A stretch of 64,000 bases of DNA from CAUZIZ01 sp965219005 (GCA_965219005.1 CBDCMS010000004.1:3968001-4032000); one strand, 5' to 3'; counted from the first letter of the stretch, positions 36,113 through 45,114 are shown. Made by a program: numbers and translations. Notes: generated by a model not told the origin, from the sequence alone.

Positions 36113-36187
36113 TTGATAGGTCAGACAATCTCGCAGCATAAGATCACGGCGAAGCTCGGGCAAGGCGGGATGGGGGAAGACCCCTAG
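36113..36187 (+). pseudogene. N-terminal relic of a serine/threonine protein kinase
   Basis: TTG at 36113 (GGAGG about 7 nt upstream) opens (M)IGQTISQHKITAKLGQGGMGE, which is the start of a Hanks-type kinase including the glycine-rich loop GQGGMGE. The frame then diverges (DP) and stops at TAG 36185-36187. No catalytic loop follows. The relic retains its ribosome site, so it may still yield a 24-residue peptide. Confidence 0.65.
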
Positions 36188-36347
36188 CCTTCAGGCGAAG
36201 AGAGGGGCGTGGTGATGTGGTCGCGTCCGGAGTAACCGCTACCGGTTCCCCCTTTCCTGTGTAGGGTTGTCTGAACTATCGTCTTCGGTTGGGAGAATAC
36301 ATCTTCGAGCATTCCCAGCAAAGACAAGGTCTCACAGGAGGAGAGAA

Positions 36348-38540
36348 ATGAGAGACAAAAAGTTTGTCCCGTCGTGGGTTGGCATCATTAGATCCAGGGT
36401 CTCTAGGGGCAGCGTGCGGTTGCTGCTGGTTTGCTGGCTTGCCCAGTCGAGCGTGCTCCATGCCCAGTTTGGAGCGCTTCAGCAGATCCTACCGCAGGTG
36501 GCTCTCGGAGGCATTGCCAGGACACTGGTTAGCGTCCACAACCCGGGAAACACCCCGACATCGGTAAAGATTGAGATCTACCGAACCGGCAGCGGGGGAT
36601 TGTTCACTCAGCAGGACGTCGCCCTCGCCGCGCGGGAGACGCGAACGCTGACCTTCGGTGAAGGCCAGGAGGAACTCATCGTGGGGTTCGCTCGCTTGAC
36701 TTCAGATGAGCCGATCACGTCAAGCGCGCTCTTTCAGTTCATCGACAATGGAACCTTGCTCGGCGAAGCGGGGGTGCTTCCCCAAGCTCGGGTAGAACAG
36801 TTCCAGATGTTCGCCTTCGTGAACACCAGCGCCGGCACCAACACTGGTGTTGCGCTTGCCAATGACGGGGAGGCTGCAGTCGATGTGACCGCCCGGCAGC
36901 TTCAGAACGGGCAAGTGGTGGCCACGGCCGAGTTCGCCCTCGGCGCCAAGGAACACCGGGCCGCTTTCCTCAACCAGGACCCTTTTTTCCCCGGACTGGA
37001 CAACTATGCAGATACCGTGGAATTCACGGCAACGGGGCCGGTGGCGCCCCTGGCGCTCCGACAGGACGGCCTTCTCACCACCACCATCTCGGTGGCGACT
37101 CCTCAGACTCTGACCATCAATCCAGGAGCCGTTGGGACCAACGAGCTGGCAGATGGGGCGGTCACGAGCGAGAAAATCTCCGAAGGTGCCGTCGGATCCC
37201 GGGAGCTGGCGGATGAGATCGAGGTCCAGACCCTGGGTATTCGAAACACGATGGGTACTGAGGTGGCGGCGCTTGGAGCAAGCGATTCCAACGGGGCCTT
37301 CTTCAATCTGAACAACGGCGCGGGCAATCGGATGGTTGGGATTTTCTCCACTGACGATGGGAGAAGCAATGGCTCGCTCGGGATCTTTGATTCGAGTGGC
37401 ATGGAACTTCTAGGTCTACACAGCACCGACGCAGGCAGTGGTTTTTTAACGACCAGAAGTCGTACGGGCTCAAGACTGGTGGAGATATCGGACGCGACCT
37501 CTTTGGACTCCGACTTGCTGGGAGATGACCAGTGGGGCGCGATCACCACCTTCGATAGCTCTGGCCAGCAGTTGGTGCGTCTGTCCAGATGGAGCGTCGA
37601 CGACGAGAAATTCGGTTTTATCGCCGCCAGAAACAACGCCGGAATGGATATGGTGCGGCTCAGAGGGACCGCAGGAAACTCAGGAGGAGCATTCGGCAAA
37701 TTGGAAAGCTTTGACGCTGCAGGACACCGACTAGTGAACCTGGGTCGAACCCGTGGCCAATTTGGCTTTGTCGCTACCAACAACCCCGATGGAATTGATC
37801 TGGTTCGTCTTACCGCGACTTCGTCGGGTAACGGAGCTGTCGAAACAAGGAACGCAGATGGCCAGGAGATGGTACGAATCTCGACCGGCGGAAGTGGAGC
37901 ATACGGGCGCATTTCTACCAGAGCCGCCGTAGAGGGAACCGAGTTGGTGGTCGTTAGCCGGACTAGCTCGGGGGCCGGCCTTGTGAACACCAGGAACGCG
38001 GCCGGCAACCAGATCTTGCGTCTAGGCAGCTCCACGAGTGGCGGAATGACATCGGGTTACGTTAGTGTTCGCAACGCCACTGGAACCGAAACGGCCGGGA
38101 TCAACGGAAGAACGGGGACTGTGTTTGGCAACACCAAATCGTTCATCGTCCCAGATCCGTCTCAGCCAGACCGCAAGATCCGCTATACGAGCCTGGAAGG
38201 TCCGGAAGCTGCCATTTACGTGCGGGGAAGGGCAGAACTCCTGCAGGGCCAAGCCCTTGTCGAATTTCCCGATCACTTTGCCGCTTTGAGCATAGAGTCC
38301 TCGATCACCGTTAATCTGACTCCCCGCTCGGCTAATTCGTTGGGCCTGGCGGTGGTGGAGGTCTTACCCGAAAGTTTTGAAGTGAGAGAGTTGCTGGGAG
38401 GGCAAGGCAGCTATCTCTTTGATTATGTCGCCCATGGAGTCCGAAAGGGTTATGAGGATTACCCGGTTTACATCGAGGAGGGTCGGTCTCCGAGTGGGGT
38501 TGAGACCAACGCGGACGGGGAAGACTCCGTGGATCGATAG
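36348..38540 (+). CDS. Large secreted fibre-like repeat protein
   Basis: A 730-residue exported protein; AGGAGGAGA lies 3-4 nt before the ATG, and the signal peptide ends near residue 40 (VLHAQ). Residues 45-260 form beta domains (VALGGIARTLVSVHNPGNTPTSV). LADGAVTSEKISEGAVGSRELADE is a junction typical of phage-tail-like proteins. Residues 300-595 contain about nine to ten imperfect repeats of 30-40 residues with the pattern GxxxTxNxxGxxLVxL, suggesting a beta-helix. The C-terminus (KSFIVPDPSQPDRKIRYTSLEGPEAAIYVRG) resembles tail-fibre ends. Probably a surface adhesin or fibre. Confidence 0.75.
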   Translation: MRDKKFVPSWVGIIRSRVSRGSVRLLLVCWLAQSSVLHAQFGALQQILPQVALGGIARTLVSVHNPGNTPTSVKIEIYRTGSGGLFTQQDVALAARETRTLTFGEGQEELIVGFARLTSDEPITSSALFQFIDNGTLLGEAGVLPQARVEQFQMFAFVNTSAGTNTGVALANDGEAAVDVTARQLQNGQVVATAEFALGAKEHRAAFLNQDPFFPGLDNYADTVEFTATGPVAPLALRQDGLLTTTISVATPQTLTINPGAVGTNELADGAVTSEKISEGAVGSRELADEIEVQTLGIRNTMGTEVAALGASDSNGAFFNLNNGAGNRMVGIFSTDDGRSNGSLGIFDSSGMELLGLHSTDAGSGFLTTRSRTGSRLVEISDATSLDSDLLGDDQWGAITTFDSSGQQLVRLSRWSVDDEKFGFIAARNNAGMDMVRLRGTAGNSGGAFGKLESFDAAGHRLVNLGRTRGQFGFVATNNPDGIDLVRLTATSSGNGAVETRNADGQEMVRISTGGSGAYGRISTRAAVEGTELVVVSRTSSGAGLVNTRNAAGNQILRLGSSTSGGMTSGYVSVRNATGTETAGINGRTGTVFGNTKSFIVPDPSQPDRKIRYTSLEGPEAAIYVRGRAELLQGQALVEFPDHFAALSIESSITVNLTPRSANSLGLAVVEVLPESFEVRELLGGQGSYLFDYVAHGVRKGYEDYPVYIEEGRSPSGVETNADGEDSVDR

Positions 38541-38758
38541 TGAACTGATAAAACCCGATTGAGCGAGGGGTAGCGCTGCTCAGCCTTGTTTGGGAGCAAG
38601 TGCCGGTGACAACCAGCTTGCCTATTCGAGATCAGATCCCGACCCGACCGATCGAGGCGAAGTGACCATGCGAAGAGAAGGCTCCAGAAGTTCCGCAGGG
38701 GACGGTAGGGTAGACTCCGAGTGAAGTCGAAACGTGGTAGAGCAGGACTCTGACATGG

Positions 38759-38785
38759 CTTCGGTCTCCAGGCCGAAGTCTTTTT
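38759..38785 (+). terminator. Hairpin plus T-tract, possible terminator of the fibre-like gene
   Basis: CTTCGG and CCGAAG pair around TCTCCAGG and are followed by TCTTTTT. It lies 220 bp after the secreted fibre-like gene. The hairpin core is the same dispersed CGGTCTCCAGGCCG repeat seen at 13.6 kb, so it may be a repeat that also terminates. Confidence 0.45.
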
Positions 38786-38808
38786 CCCGAGCCCGGAGGA
38801 GCAACCTA

Positions 38809-38826
38809 CGGCGGCCTGGAGACCGC
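38809..38826. repeat. Inverted copy of the CGGTCTCCAGGCCG hairpin
   Basis: GGCGG CCTGGAGA CCGCC is the reverse complement of the core 50 bp upstream, so the two copies face each other. Confidence 0.45.
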
Positions 38827-39220
38827 CCCTACGAAGCAGATCGGCACTAGCGGAGAGACAACGCGAGGCGCATTCGATTCGACCTCCCTTTGAACCCCTC
38901 GGCCTGGAGCCAAGGGTCGGCCTCACTACTCACTGGCTTCCAGACTCACGGATACCACCTGAGAAACGCCTGCCTCCTCCACGGCGACACCGTACATTAG
39001 ATCACGCACATCTCAGGCGCTTTCTCGGCTGTCCCGGTTCCCCGTGGCCCTCGGTCAGATACCCAGCCAGCAAGGCTCCGAGACCGAACCGTCTGGCGAG
39101 CTTAAACGGAACATAGCGGGACATCCTCGGAGTTCCGCGGTCGTCCGGAGACCCGAAGAGTCGGGGGTGCTAGTGGAAAGAGGGTAGCGGGGCTGGGTGC
39201 ACACACGTAAGGTGTGATGG

Positions 39221-39247
39221 TCTGGACTTACAGACAGCGTCCGATTT
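39221..39247. repeat. Dispersed repeat, diverged copy 2
   Basis: TCTGGACTTACAGACAGCGT matches the repeat at 32247 and 45072 at about 20 of 26 positions. It lies 35 bp from the 3' end of group II intron copy A, at the same relative place as the copy beside intron B. Confidence 0.45.
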
Positions 39248-39281
39248 CATTGCGCAATCGAATGACCGGTTCCGCAGTAGA

Positions 39282-40296
39282 GTAAGGATGTGGCGCGGTG
39301 GTCTAAGGTTCGGCCTATCTGTTACCGCCCCTTTCGTCTGGCGGTGCCTCAATAGCCGGACCATCACTCCGTTTCCACATCCTCCTCATCGAACCGGACA
39401 GGCGGAACTACCGCATCCGGCTCTCGGACAAGACTCACGCCTTCACCCACGGCTCGCCGCGCCCAAGTTGGGTCAGGCGCACGAGCCCGAAGGGCCCGTA
39501 GAGGTGCGAGAGTGGATACGTCCCGCCCTTGCGTCGCCTGACCTTGTACTTATGGCGCAGCCACCGGCGCAGCCGCGTAGCGGTGAAGCTGTCGAGCGCA
39601 CGGTAGGCCCGGCTGGTCGTCCCTACCCGAGAGTAGTTCGCCCAGCCGCGCAGAGCGCGGTTCAACTGCTGCACCAACTCCGTGGTCTTGCGCCAGTTCA
39701 CCCAGCCACCGCTGAAGCGATAGCTGGGCTCAGCCTTCGCTTTCGCGTGTAATGCCCTCTGTAGTTTCTGAACCCTTTGCGGAGTTGATAGGTTGCCCAA
39801 TCTCCTGGTCCCTTCACTACGTCCTGCATTCGTCTTGAACTAAGGCTCCTTCCCTCCACCGGCATTACCCGGCTTCCTCAGTACTACGGGCCTCTCCGCC
39901 ACCCCCAGGCGCCCGGCCTGTCCCTCACGGGCTTCCGGTTGGCCATCCCTGGCCACGCCTAGGGGCTTCCCGTGTTGCGTGCGCTTCCCTGGTGTACATG
40001 CTGTCGCCACTACCCCGGCGCAGCGACTGGGTGCCCACTTCGCTCACTTCCCCAGCCGTATCAGCCTTCCCCGGTCTAGGAGCCGGGTCGGCCTGCGCAT
40101 CGTCCTTTTCGAGGCTTGCTCAGCGTTCACTCACGTTACGGCCTGCACACTCGCGCGGTCACCAATTCGTGACTCGCTTCACCAGAGGCTTCAACCATTT
40201 CGTTACCTCCATAGTTGCTCCGGTTGCTTCCGGCTGGAGCGGTTGCCGGGTGGGGCTTTCACCCACTGGGAAAAGCGCCGCCTTACCACGGCGCAC
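39282..40296 (-). mobile_element. Group II intron copy A, ORF internally deleted
   Basis: About 1015 bp. On the minus strand the 5' end is GTGCGCC at 40296, and the 3' end is near GGATG-CTTAC at 39282. Domain V at 39390-39425 is intact: GAGAGCCGGATGCGG, a loop, then CCGCCTGTCCGGTTC with the catalytic AGC-containing stem. A long domain VI closed by GGATGTGG/CCACATCC follows. The 5' 600 nt are structured RNA domains without coding. The internal gene keeps only the two ends of the maturase. The ribozyme may be competent if a maturase acts in trans. Confidence 0.8.
39435..39800 (-). pseudogene. Group II intron reverse transcriptase/maturase, internal deletion (copy A)
   Basis: A 121-codon frame: the first 29 residues (MGNLSTPQRVQKLQRALHAK) are the start of an intron-encoded protein. 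They join directly to the C-terminal maturase/DNA-binding end (GGWVNWRKTTELVQQLNRAL ... RLRRWLRHKYKVRRRKGG ... LYGPFGLVRLTQLG). The whole RT palm and fingers, including YADD, are missing. The deletion leaves the frame open and is identical in copy B. Confidence 0.85.
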
Positions 40297-40584
40297 CCTA
40301 AAAGCGGTCGTTCAAATTGTGCAAGGAAACGTCGAGCGAACTACCGCTAACGACCCGGTCCAAGGAGGGTTTACTCTGCGTCATGGGCCAGGACGGCTCA
40401 GTTTCCAGTACTGGCGTTATACGGCCAGGTGGCTGAAGGTGAACCGGAATGACTTTCAGATGGAAACAAAATCGTGAGTTTCTTCGCATTGCCTGCAATT
40501 CGCCATGGATCCCAATTCTCGGCGGTTTGCATCATGAATATTGGCTGGAGAGAATCGCAGCTTGAGGCTCGGACGGATTGTTTG

Positions 40585-40724
40585 CGCAGCACAGGGTCAA
40601 CTCTGTTCTATGACAATGCCCTGAAGCGGCCATATCCCAAAACCTGATCAGAGTTGACTCATCGTTCACGGTACCCGAATATGAGACATGCAAGGCGCAG
40701 GCGATCACGGCGGCCACTGCCCGA
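40585..40724 (+). pseudogene. Decayed C-terminal relic, paralogue of the downstream pentapeptide gene
   Basis: The segment ending EYETCKAQAITAATAR matches the C-terminal EYETCKAQAIAAATARGCST of the gene ending at 42210. A preceding TTCTATGACAA block also matches (42077 region). The relic lies directly before the start of that gene, whose ATG falls at the point where similarity ends. A tandem duplication, or loss of an upstream paralogue, is implied. Confidence 0.6.
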
Positions 40725-40725
40725 G

Positions 40726-42210
40726 ATGTACTTTTCCCTGAAGGAGCCACACTCCTTGAGCATACTCTCCAGCCTCAAACAGAGGTTCTGGGACACAACC
40801 AGACCTCCCCGCTCTTGGTTTCATATTAAGCCGGCTGAGCCTTCCAGCTACAAGCAATTCCCCGAAGAAGGCTCGAGAACCCTTCGGCGAACGATGTTCG
40901 TAATTCTCGGCTTTAGCTTGTTCTCGGTCCTATCTCTGCTTCAACCGGATGAGAAACTACTAGCTACCAACGCCACCATCAAGCTGCCCTTCGGAAATGT
41001 GGATATTGGGTATGTGGGCTTCCTAATTGCCGGCCCAGCCGTACTGATTGGCTTTTGGTTCTACCAACAAGTATTTCAAGACTATCTCCAGTCAATCCCA
41101 AGCAGCGCGACTGAACGCATCCCCTATGTCTTCAATCTTGAGAGCGTCGCCGCAAAACTGATTTCCGGGTTCGCCCTTGACTGGATAGTTCCCGCCGTTC
41201 TGTGTTGCTTTGCATGGAAAGCTCTTCCTCGCCCAGAAGCCCCTTGGTTGATCCTTATAACCGCTACCATGATTACTGCTACCTTATTCACCCTCCTTCG
41301 ACGAATCTCAGCAGAAAGAACCGGAATGAGGAGAGCACTAACACTCCTTTTCTTCCTGACGTTTTCGGTATCGACGGTAGAGCTTGGAGCCCGTTTCTTT
41401 TACAACTTTTCTCCGTTTGGGATCGCTAGAACTTTGAAGCTTAGAAAGGCCACGCTCTCCGAGCTGGATCTGAGCTCTTTGGATTTCAGAGGCGCCATCA
41501 TGACTGAGGCTGAACTCAACAGATCTGTCCTATCTGGGGCCAACCTGACCAATGCTAACCTGACCAATGCCGAGCTGAAGGGTGCCAACCTGACCGATGC
41601 CAACCTGACCAATGCCAACCTGACCGATGCCAAGCTGGAGGGTGCCAATCTGACCCGTGCCGATCTGACCCGTGCCAACCTGAGCTACGCCAACCTAACC
41701 GAAGCTGACCTGTCCTATGCCAAGCTGAGCGAGACCAACCTGATCGGCGCTACCCTTACCCGTGCGAACCTGAGGGCTGTCAATGTGCGGGACACCACCC
41801 GAGCCCTTACAAAGGAGCAACTTGACGACGCGATCACAAGCGGCTTCGACATCCCACCCGGGGACTGCCCATGCTGGACCCAGGCAGAACTTGCGGCCAT
41901 AACCAGGACCTGGAATGCGGACAAGGCCACCGGATTTGCCTGCCACAAGCTCAATACTCGACAATATGAATCGTTCGGATTCAGCACCGACCAACCGGCA
42001 GATCCGCCCTTCAGTCCTTACTACGTGCGAGCGACCGCCAACATCGACGTTGCCTCAGGCAAGCTAAGCTGCATGTTCTATGACAAATGCCCGGCCTCCG
42101 ACATATGTCAAGGCCTAATCGACGTCAAACTCTCGTTGACGCGACCAGAGTATGAAACATGCAAGGCGCAGGCAATTGCAGCGGCCACCGCCCGGGGGTG
42201 CAGTACCTAA
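40726..42210 (+). CDS. Membrane protein with pentapeptide repeats
   Basis: A 494-residue protein starting at ATG 40726 (MYFSLKEPHSLSIL). Four transmembrane helices lie at about residues 50-70, 90-112, 140-162 and 170-218 in the N-terminal half. Residues 240-355 are about 20 pentapeptide repeats (ANLTN, ANLTD, AELKG, ADLTR, ANLSY), forming a right-handed quadrilateral beta-helix. The C-terminus has GDCPCWTQAEL and several cysteines (SCMFYDKCPASDICQ), suggesting a disulfide-containing domain outside the cytoplasm. The repeat DNA is a 15-bp tandem array at 41530-41780. Function unknown. Confidence 0.8.
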   Translation: MYFSLKEPHSLSILSSLKQRFWDTTRPPRSWFHIKPAEPSSYKQFPEEGSRTLRRTMFVILGFSLFSVLSLLQPDEKLLATNATIKLPFGNVDIGYVGFLIAGPAVLIGFWFYQQVFQDYLQSIPSSATERIPYVFNLESVAAKLISGFALDWIVPAVLCCFAWKALPRPEAPWLILITATMITATLFTLLRRISAERTGMRRALTLLFFLTFSVSTVELGARFFYNFSPFGIARTLKLRKATLSELDLSSLDFRGAIMTEAELNRSVLSGANLTNANLTNAELKGANLTDANLTNANLTDAKLEGANLTRADLTRANLSYANLTEADLSYAKLSETNLIGATLTRANLRAVNVRDTTRALTKEQLDDAITSGFDIPPGDCPCWTQAELAAITRTWNADKATGFACHKLNTRQYESFGFSTDQPADPPFSPYYVRATANIDVASGKLSCMFYDKCPASDICQGLIDVKLSLTRPEYETCKAQAIAAATARGCST

Positions 42211-42360
42211 CGAAGCCAGTCGCCGTGGTCGTCGACTAGCACCAGGATCAACCAAGTCCCCATCTCTCCGAGACGAGTGGCTAACCCTCCCAAAACCCTA
42301 GGCATGAGGGTTCGAGTTCCGTTCTCTGGAGATGCCAATCCCTTGCTGAGAGCAATTGAG

Positions 42361-42369
42361 ACTCCTGAT
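42361..42369. repeat. 9-bp target-site duplication of the IS4-family element (left)
   Basis: ACTCCTGAT directly precedes the left inverted repeat, and the same 9 bp follow the right end at 44303-44311. Confidence 0.85.
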
Positions 42370-42901
42370 CACTAGTGTCCAAACGTTGTTCTATCGCACA
42401 ACTCTAAGTTACTGGTAAGAATTGTTTTAACATCGAAATCCAATTTTTTCGATACTTTTTGATATGAAACTGTGGCAGGTGCCGACCCGGTTCTCCAATC
42501 CTGTGGCCTGCAAGCCGATAGGATGCCTAGATGGATATGCGCAGAACCGTCTTTGCCCAGCTGATGGATTGCGTCCCCAGGTATCAATTTCAACTCTGTG
42601 CTCAACGCTACCGAGGAGATTACAAGATAAAAGACCACTAGTGTCCAAACGTTGTTCTATCGCACAACTCTAAGTTACTGGTAAGAATTGTTTTAACATC
42701 GAAATCCAATTTTTTCGATACTTTTTGATATGAAACTGTGGCAGGTGCCGACCCGGTTCTCCAATCCTGTGGCCTGCAAGCCGATAGGATGCCTAGATGG
42801 ATATGCGCAGAACCGTCTTTGCCCAGCTGATGGATTGCGTCCCCAGGTATCAATTTCAACTCTGTGCTCAACGCTACCGAGGAGATTACAAGATAAAAGA
42901 C
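42370..42901. repeat. 266-bp tandem direct repeat of the IS left end
   Basis: Units 42370-42635 and 42636-42901 are essentially identical and both begin at the IS terminus, so the left inverted repeat is present twice. Confidence 0.88.
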
Positions 42902-44289
42902 TTCTCCTGCTGGAAGCAGTGGCTGTGTATGGTCTTCGCCCAGCTGACCTATCGCGAGAGTCTGCGGGATATCGAAGCCACGCTAGGTTCGGTTGCAGGC
43001 AGACTCTACCACATGGGAATTCGAGGCCGCGTGGCCCGCAGCTCTTTGGCCCATACCAACGAGAATCGGGATTGGCGCATTTATGCCGATTTCGCTCAAG
43101 TCTTGATCCAAGAGGCACGGACTTTGTACGCAGGCGAGCCCTTTGCCGTGGAACTGGAAAAAACGGTCTACGCGCTCGATTCCACCACCATCGATCTGTG
43201 TCTTTCGGTGTTCCCTTGGGCCCGCTTCCGCAAACGCAAAGGAGCCATCAAACTGCATACTTTGCTCGACTTACGTGGCAACATCCCCACCTTTGTCGAG
43301 GTCACCGAGGGGCGGGTTCACGACGTCAATATCCTCGACTATCTGCTGGTCCAACCCGGCTCCATTTACATCCTGGATCGCGGCTATCTCGATTTCGCAC
43401 GTCTTTATCGGCTGCACCAGAGTTCCGGTTTCTTCATCATTCGTGCCCACCAGCGCCTGAATTTCCGCCGTCTGTACTCCCATCGTGTCGACAAGAGCAT
43501 CGGGCTAAGAAGCGATCAAACCGGGGTCCTGAGCGGCCGTTACACGGCCAACAAGTACCCCGACAAACTCCGACGAGTCCGCTACTACGACGCCGAGACC
43601 CAAAAACACTTGGTCTTCTTGAGCAACAACTTTTCCCTGACTGCCCTCACTGTCGCCCAGCTGTACCGTTGCCGCTGGCGCGTGGAACTTTTCTTCAAAT
43701 GGATCAAGCAACACCTGCGCATCAAAGCCTTCTATGGGACTTCTCCGAACGCCGTCAAAACTCAGATCTGGATCGCCATCTCCGTGTATATCCTCGTTGC
43801 CATCCTGAAAAAACGCCTGAAATTGGAGCTGAGCCTCTACACAACTCTACAGATTCTCAGCCTGACTGTTTTCGAGAAAACCCCATTAATTCAAGTACTT
43901 ACCAGCTTCGATTACAGGAATCACAAAAACACTTGGTCTTCTTGAGCAACAACTTTTCCCTGACTGCCCTCACTGTCGCCCAGCTGTACCGTTGCCGCTG
44001 GCGCGTGGAACTTTTCTTCAAATGGATCAAGCAACACCTGCGCATCAAAGCCTTCTATGGGACTTCTCCGAACGCCGTCAAAACTCAGATCTGGATCGCC
44101 ATCTCCGTGTATATCCTCGTTGCCATCCTGAAAAAACGCCTGAAATTGGAGCTGAGCCTCTACACAACTCTACAGATTCTCAGCCTGACTGTTTTCGAGA
44201 AAACCCCATTAATTCAAGTACTTACCAGCTTCGATTACAGGAATCACCAGGGAGGTTCATGTAACCAGTTGAATCTATTTGACTTATGA
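42797..44289 (+). pseudogene. IS4-family DDE transposase, frameshifted by a 323-bp duplication
   Basis: The frame opens at ATG 42797 (MDMRRTVFAQLMDCVPRYQF). It contains the catalytic blocks ALDSTTIDL (first Asp), YILDRGYLDF (second Asp) and the IS4 signature YRCRWRVELFFKWIKQHLRIKAF (YREK with Glu). Normal reading ends at 43945 with a wrong tail (NHKNTWSS) because of the 323-bp duplication (107 codons plus 2 nt). Skipping one copy gives a 389-residue protein ending CNQLNLFDL at 44289. The truncated 382-residue product keeps all catalytic residues, so some activity is possible. Confidence 0.88.
43601..44246. repeat. 323-bp tandem direct repeat within the transposase 3' part
   Basis: Units 43601-43923 and 43924-44246 are near-identical. 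The junction joins GGAATCA to CAAAAACAC, with the short shared CA(A) at the break. Confidence 0.88.
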
Positions 44290-44329
44290 TTGGACACTAG
44301 TGACTCCTGATCTGTATTGCACTATGCAA

Positions 44330-44878
44330 AACCGACGTTTGGAGACGAGAGAGGTGCCTCTTTTGGATGACTCGGGCGTTCCGCCGCACCCAATCCTTTG
44401 CCTTCTTGGAGTACCGAGTGGCCAGCTTGTGACCCACTCCCCTAGAGCCGCCGCTGTGGGTGACCAAACAGGTAAAGGGCTGGCCGGTCCCCAGAGGCAA
44501 CCAGGGCACCTCCTCCCTGACCTGACCTACCATCAAGTCAGCAAAGTGATTCCCCCCTCCGCTAGAGCCGAGCTGCTGTTCAACCAGAGGCCTCAGACCA
44601 CTGACCTCTTGAGGGAAGTCCTGCCACCTACCCTCCTCCACAACTGGATGATGTCGAGTCTGCCCGTGTTCAAAGCCAGCCCCAAGACCAAAGGCAGTTA
44701 CCTGTCGTAGGCTGTCTGCCAGGCTCTGTCGTCTCGACAATAACTCCTCCGGCTCCAGGTCCAGGACGGTCATCGTCATCCTGCAGGCAATGTCAAAGCC
44801 GATGAAGTGGGGAGAGACCGCGCTTTCTCCTCCTGCCAAAGGGTCGTCTCCTTGTTGTCTGCTGGGTTGCGATTTCAA
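44330..44878 (-). pseudogene. rtcB: RtcB RNA ligase fragment
   Basis: The minus-strand frame reads AVSPHFIGFDIACRM (metal-binding Cys), QLGSSGGGNHFADLMVGQ, and VTHSGGSRGVGHKLATRY, the signature segments of the 3'-5' RNA ligase RtcB. The N-terminal DxHxG region and the guanylated-His C-terminal half are missing: upstream sequence does not encode RtcB, and homology ends just before the IS4 element at 44302. The beyond-IS sequence at 42360 does not resume the gene. It is a remnant of about 180 residues. Confidence 0.75.
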
Positions 44879-45071
44879 ACGGTCATTGTCAGATCTAATC
44901 GGACCAGTTGGGCTTGCTTGTTGGAGTAGACGTTGAGATTCCCCCTCTCGCCAAAATGCTGCTCCCCAGTCGCAAAGGATTTACAGTAGATCCCAACCAC
45001 CTAGACGTATAACGCCCAAACCGGCGAGCTCCATCTGGACGGGTTAGGGGATTGATTCAAGCCGGAGTGTT
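44879..45071. other. Short gene-free stretch between rtcB relic and repeat
   Basis: I see no open frame of credible composition and no RNA motif here. Confidence 0.4.
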
Positions 45072-45114
45072 GTAATAGCCCAGATCTGACCGTACAAACA
45101 GTGTCAGAATAGAT
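45072..45114. repeat. 43-nt dispersed repeat, copy 3
   Basis: It matches 32247-32289 with few mismatches and ends 27 bp before the 3' boundary of group II intron copy B. Confidence 0.65.

Larger units (their letters stand above)
38541..39281. other. Gene-free 740-bp region with hairpin repeats
   Basis: Apart from the hairpins at 38759-38785 and 38809-38826 and the weak repeat copy at 39221-39247, I see only a 40-codon minus-strand frame near 39000-39120 (MSRYVPFKLARRFGLGALLA) of uncertain reality. No family was recognised. Confidence 0.4.
42370..44302 (+). mobile_element. IS4-family insertion sequence with both ends tandemly duplicated
   Basis: The terminal inverted repeat CACTAGTGTCCAA occurs at 42370 and inverted at 44290-44302, and the element is flanked by the 9-bp duplication ACTCCTGAT. 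The first 266 bp (42370-42635) are repeated at 42636-42901, and a 323-bp internal segment near the right end (43601-43923) is repeated at 43924-44246. Without these repeats the element would be 1344 bp, a normal IS4-family size. Because the target duplication encloses everything, the repeats arose after or during insertion, or in assembly. Confidence 0.88.

Noticed and set aside
39979..40477. Plus-strand frames of 120-160 codons inside the group II introns (also 49257-49586)
   Set aside because: They cover structured intron RNA on the opposite strand. Their repetition in both copies reflects the intron, not a gene.
41530..41780. Regular 15-bp direct repeats, considered as CRISPR-like
   Set aside because: They have no unique spacers and encode in-frame pentapeptide repeats. 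No CRISPR array or cas gene was found in the window.
42730..44289. A 519-codon plus-strand frame across the IS4 element
   Set aside because: It is the wrong frame over most of its length and becomes the true transposase frame only after the 323-bp duplication (C-terminal NHQGGSCNQLNLFDL).
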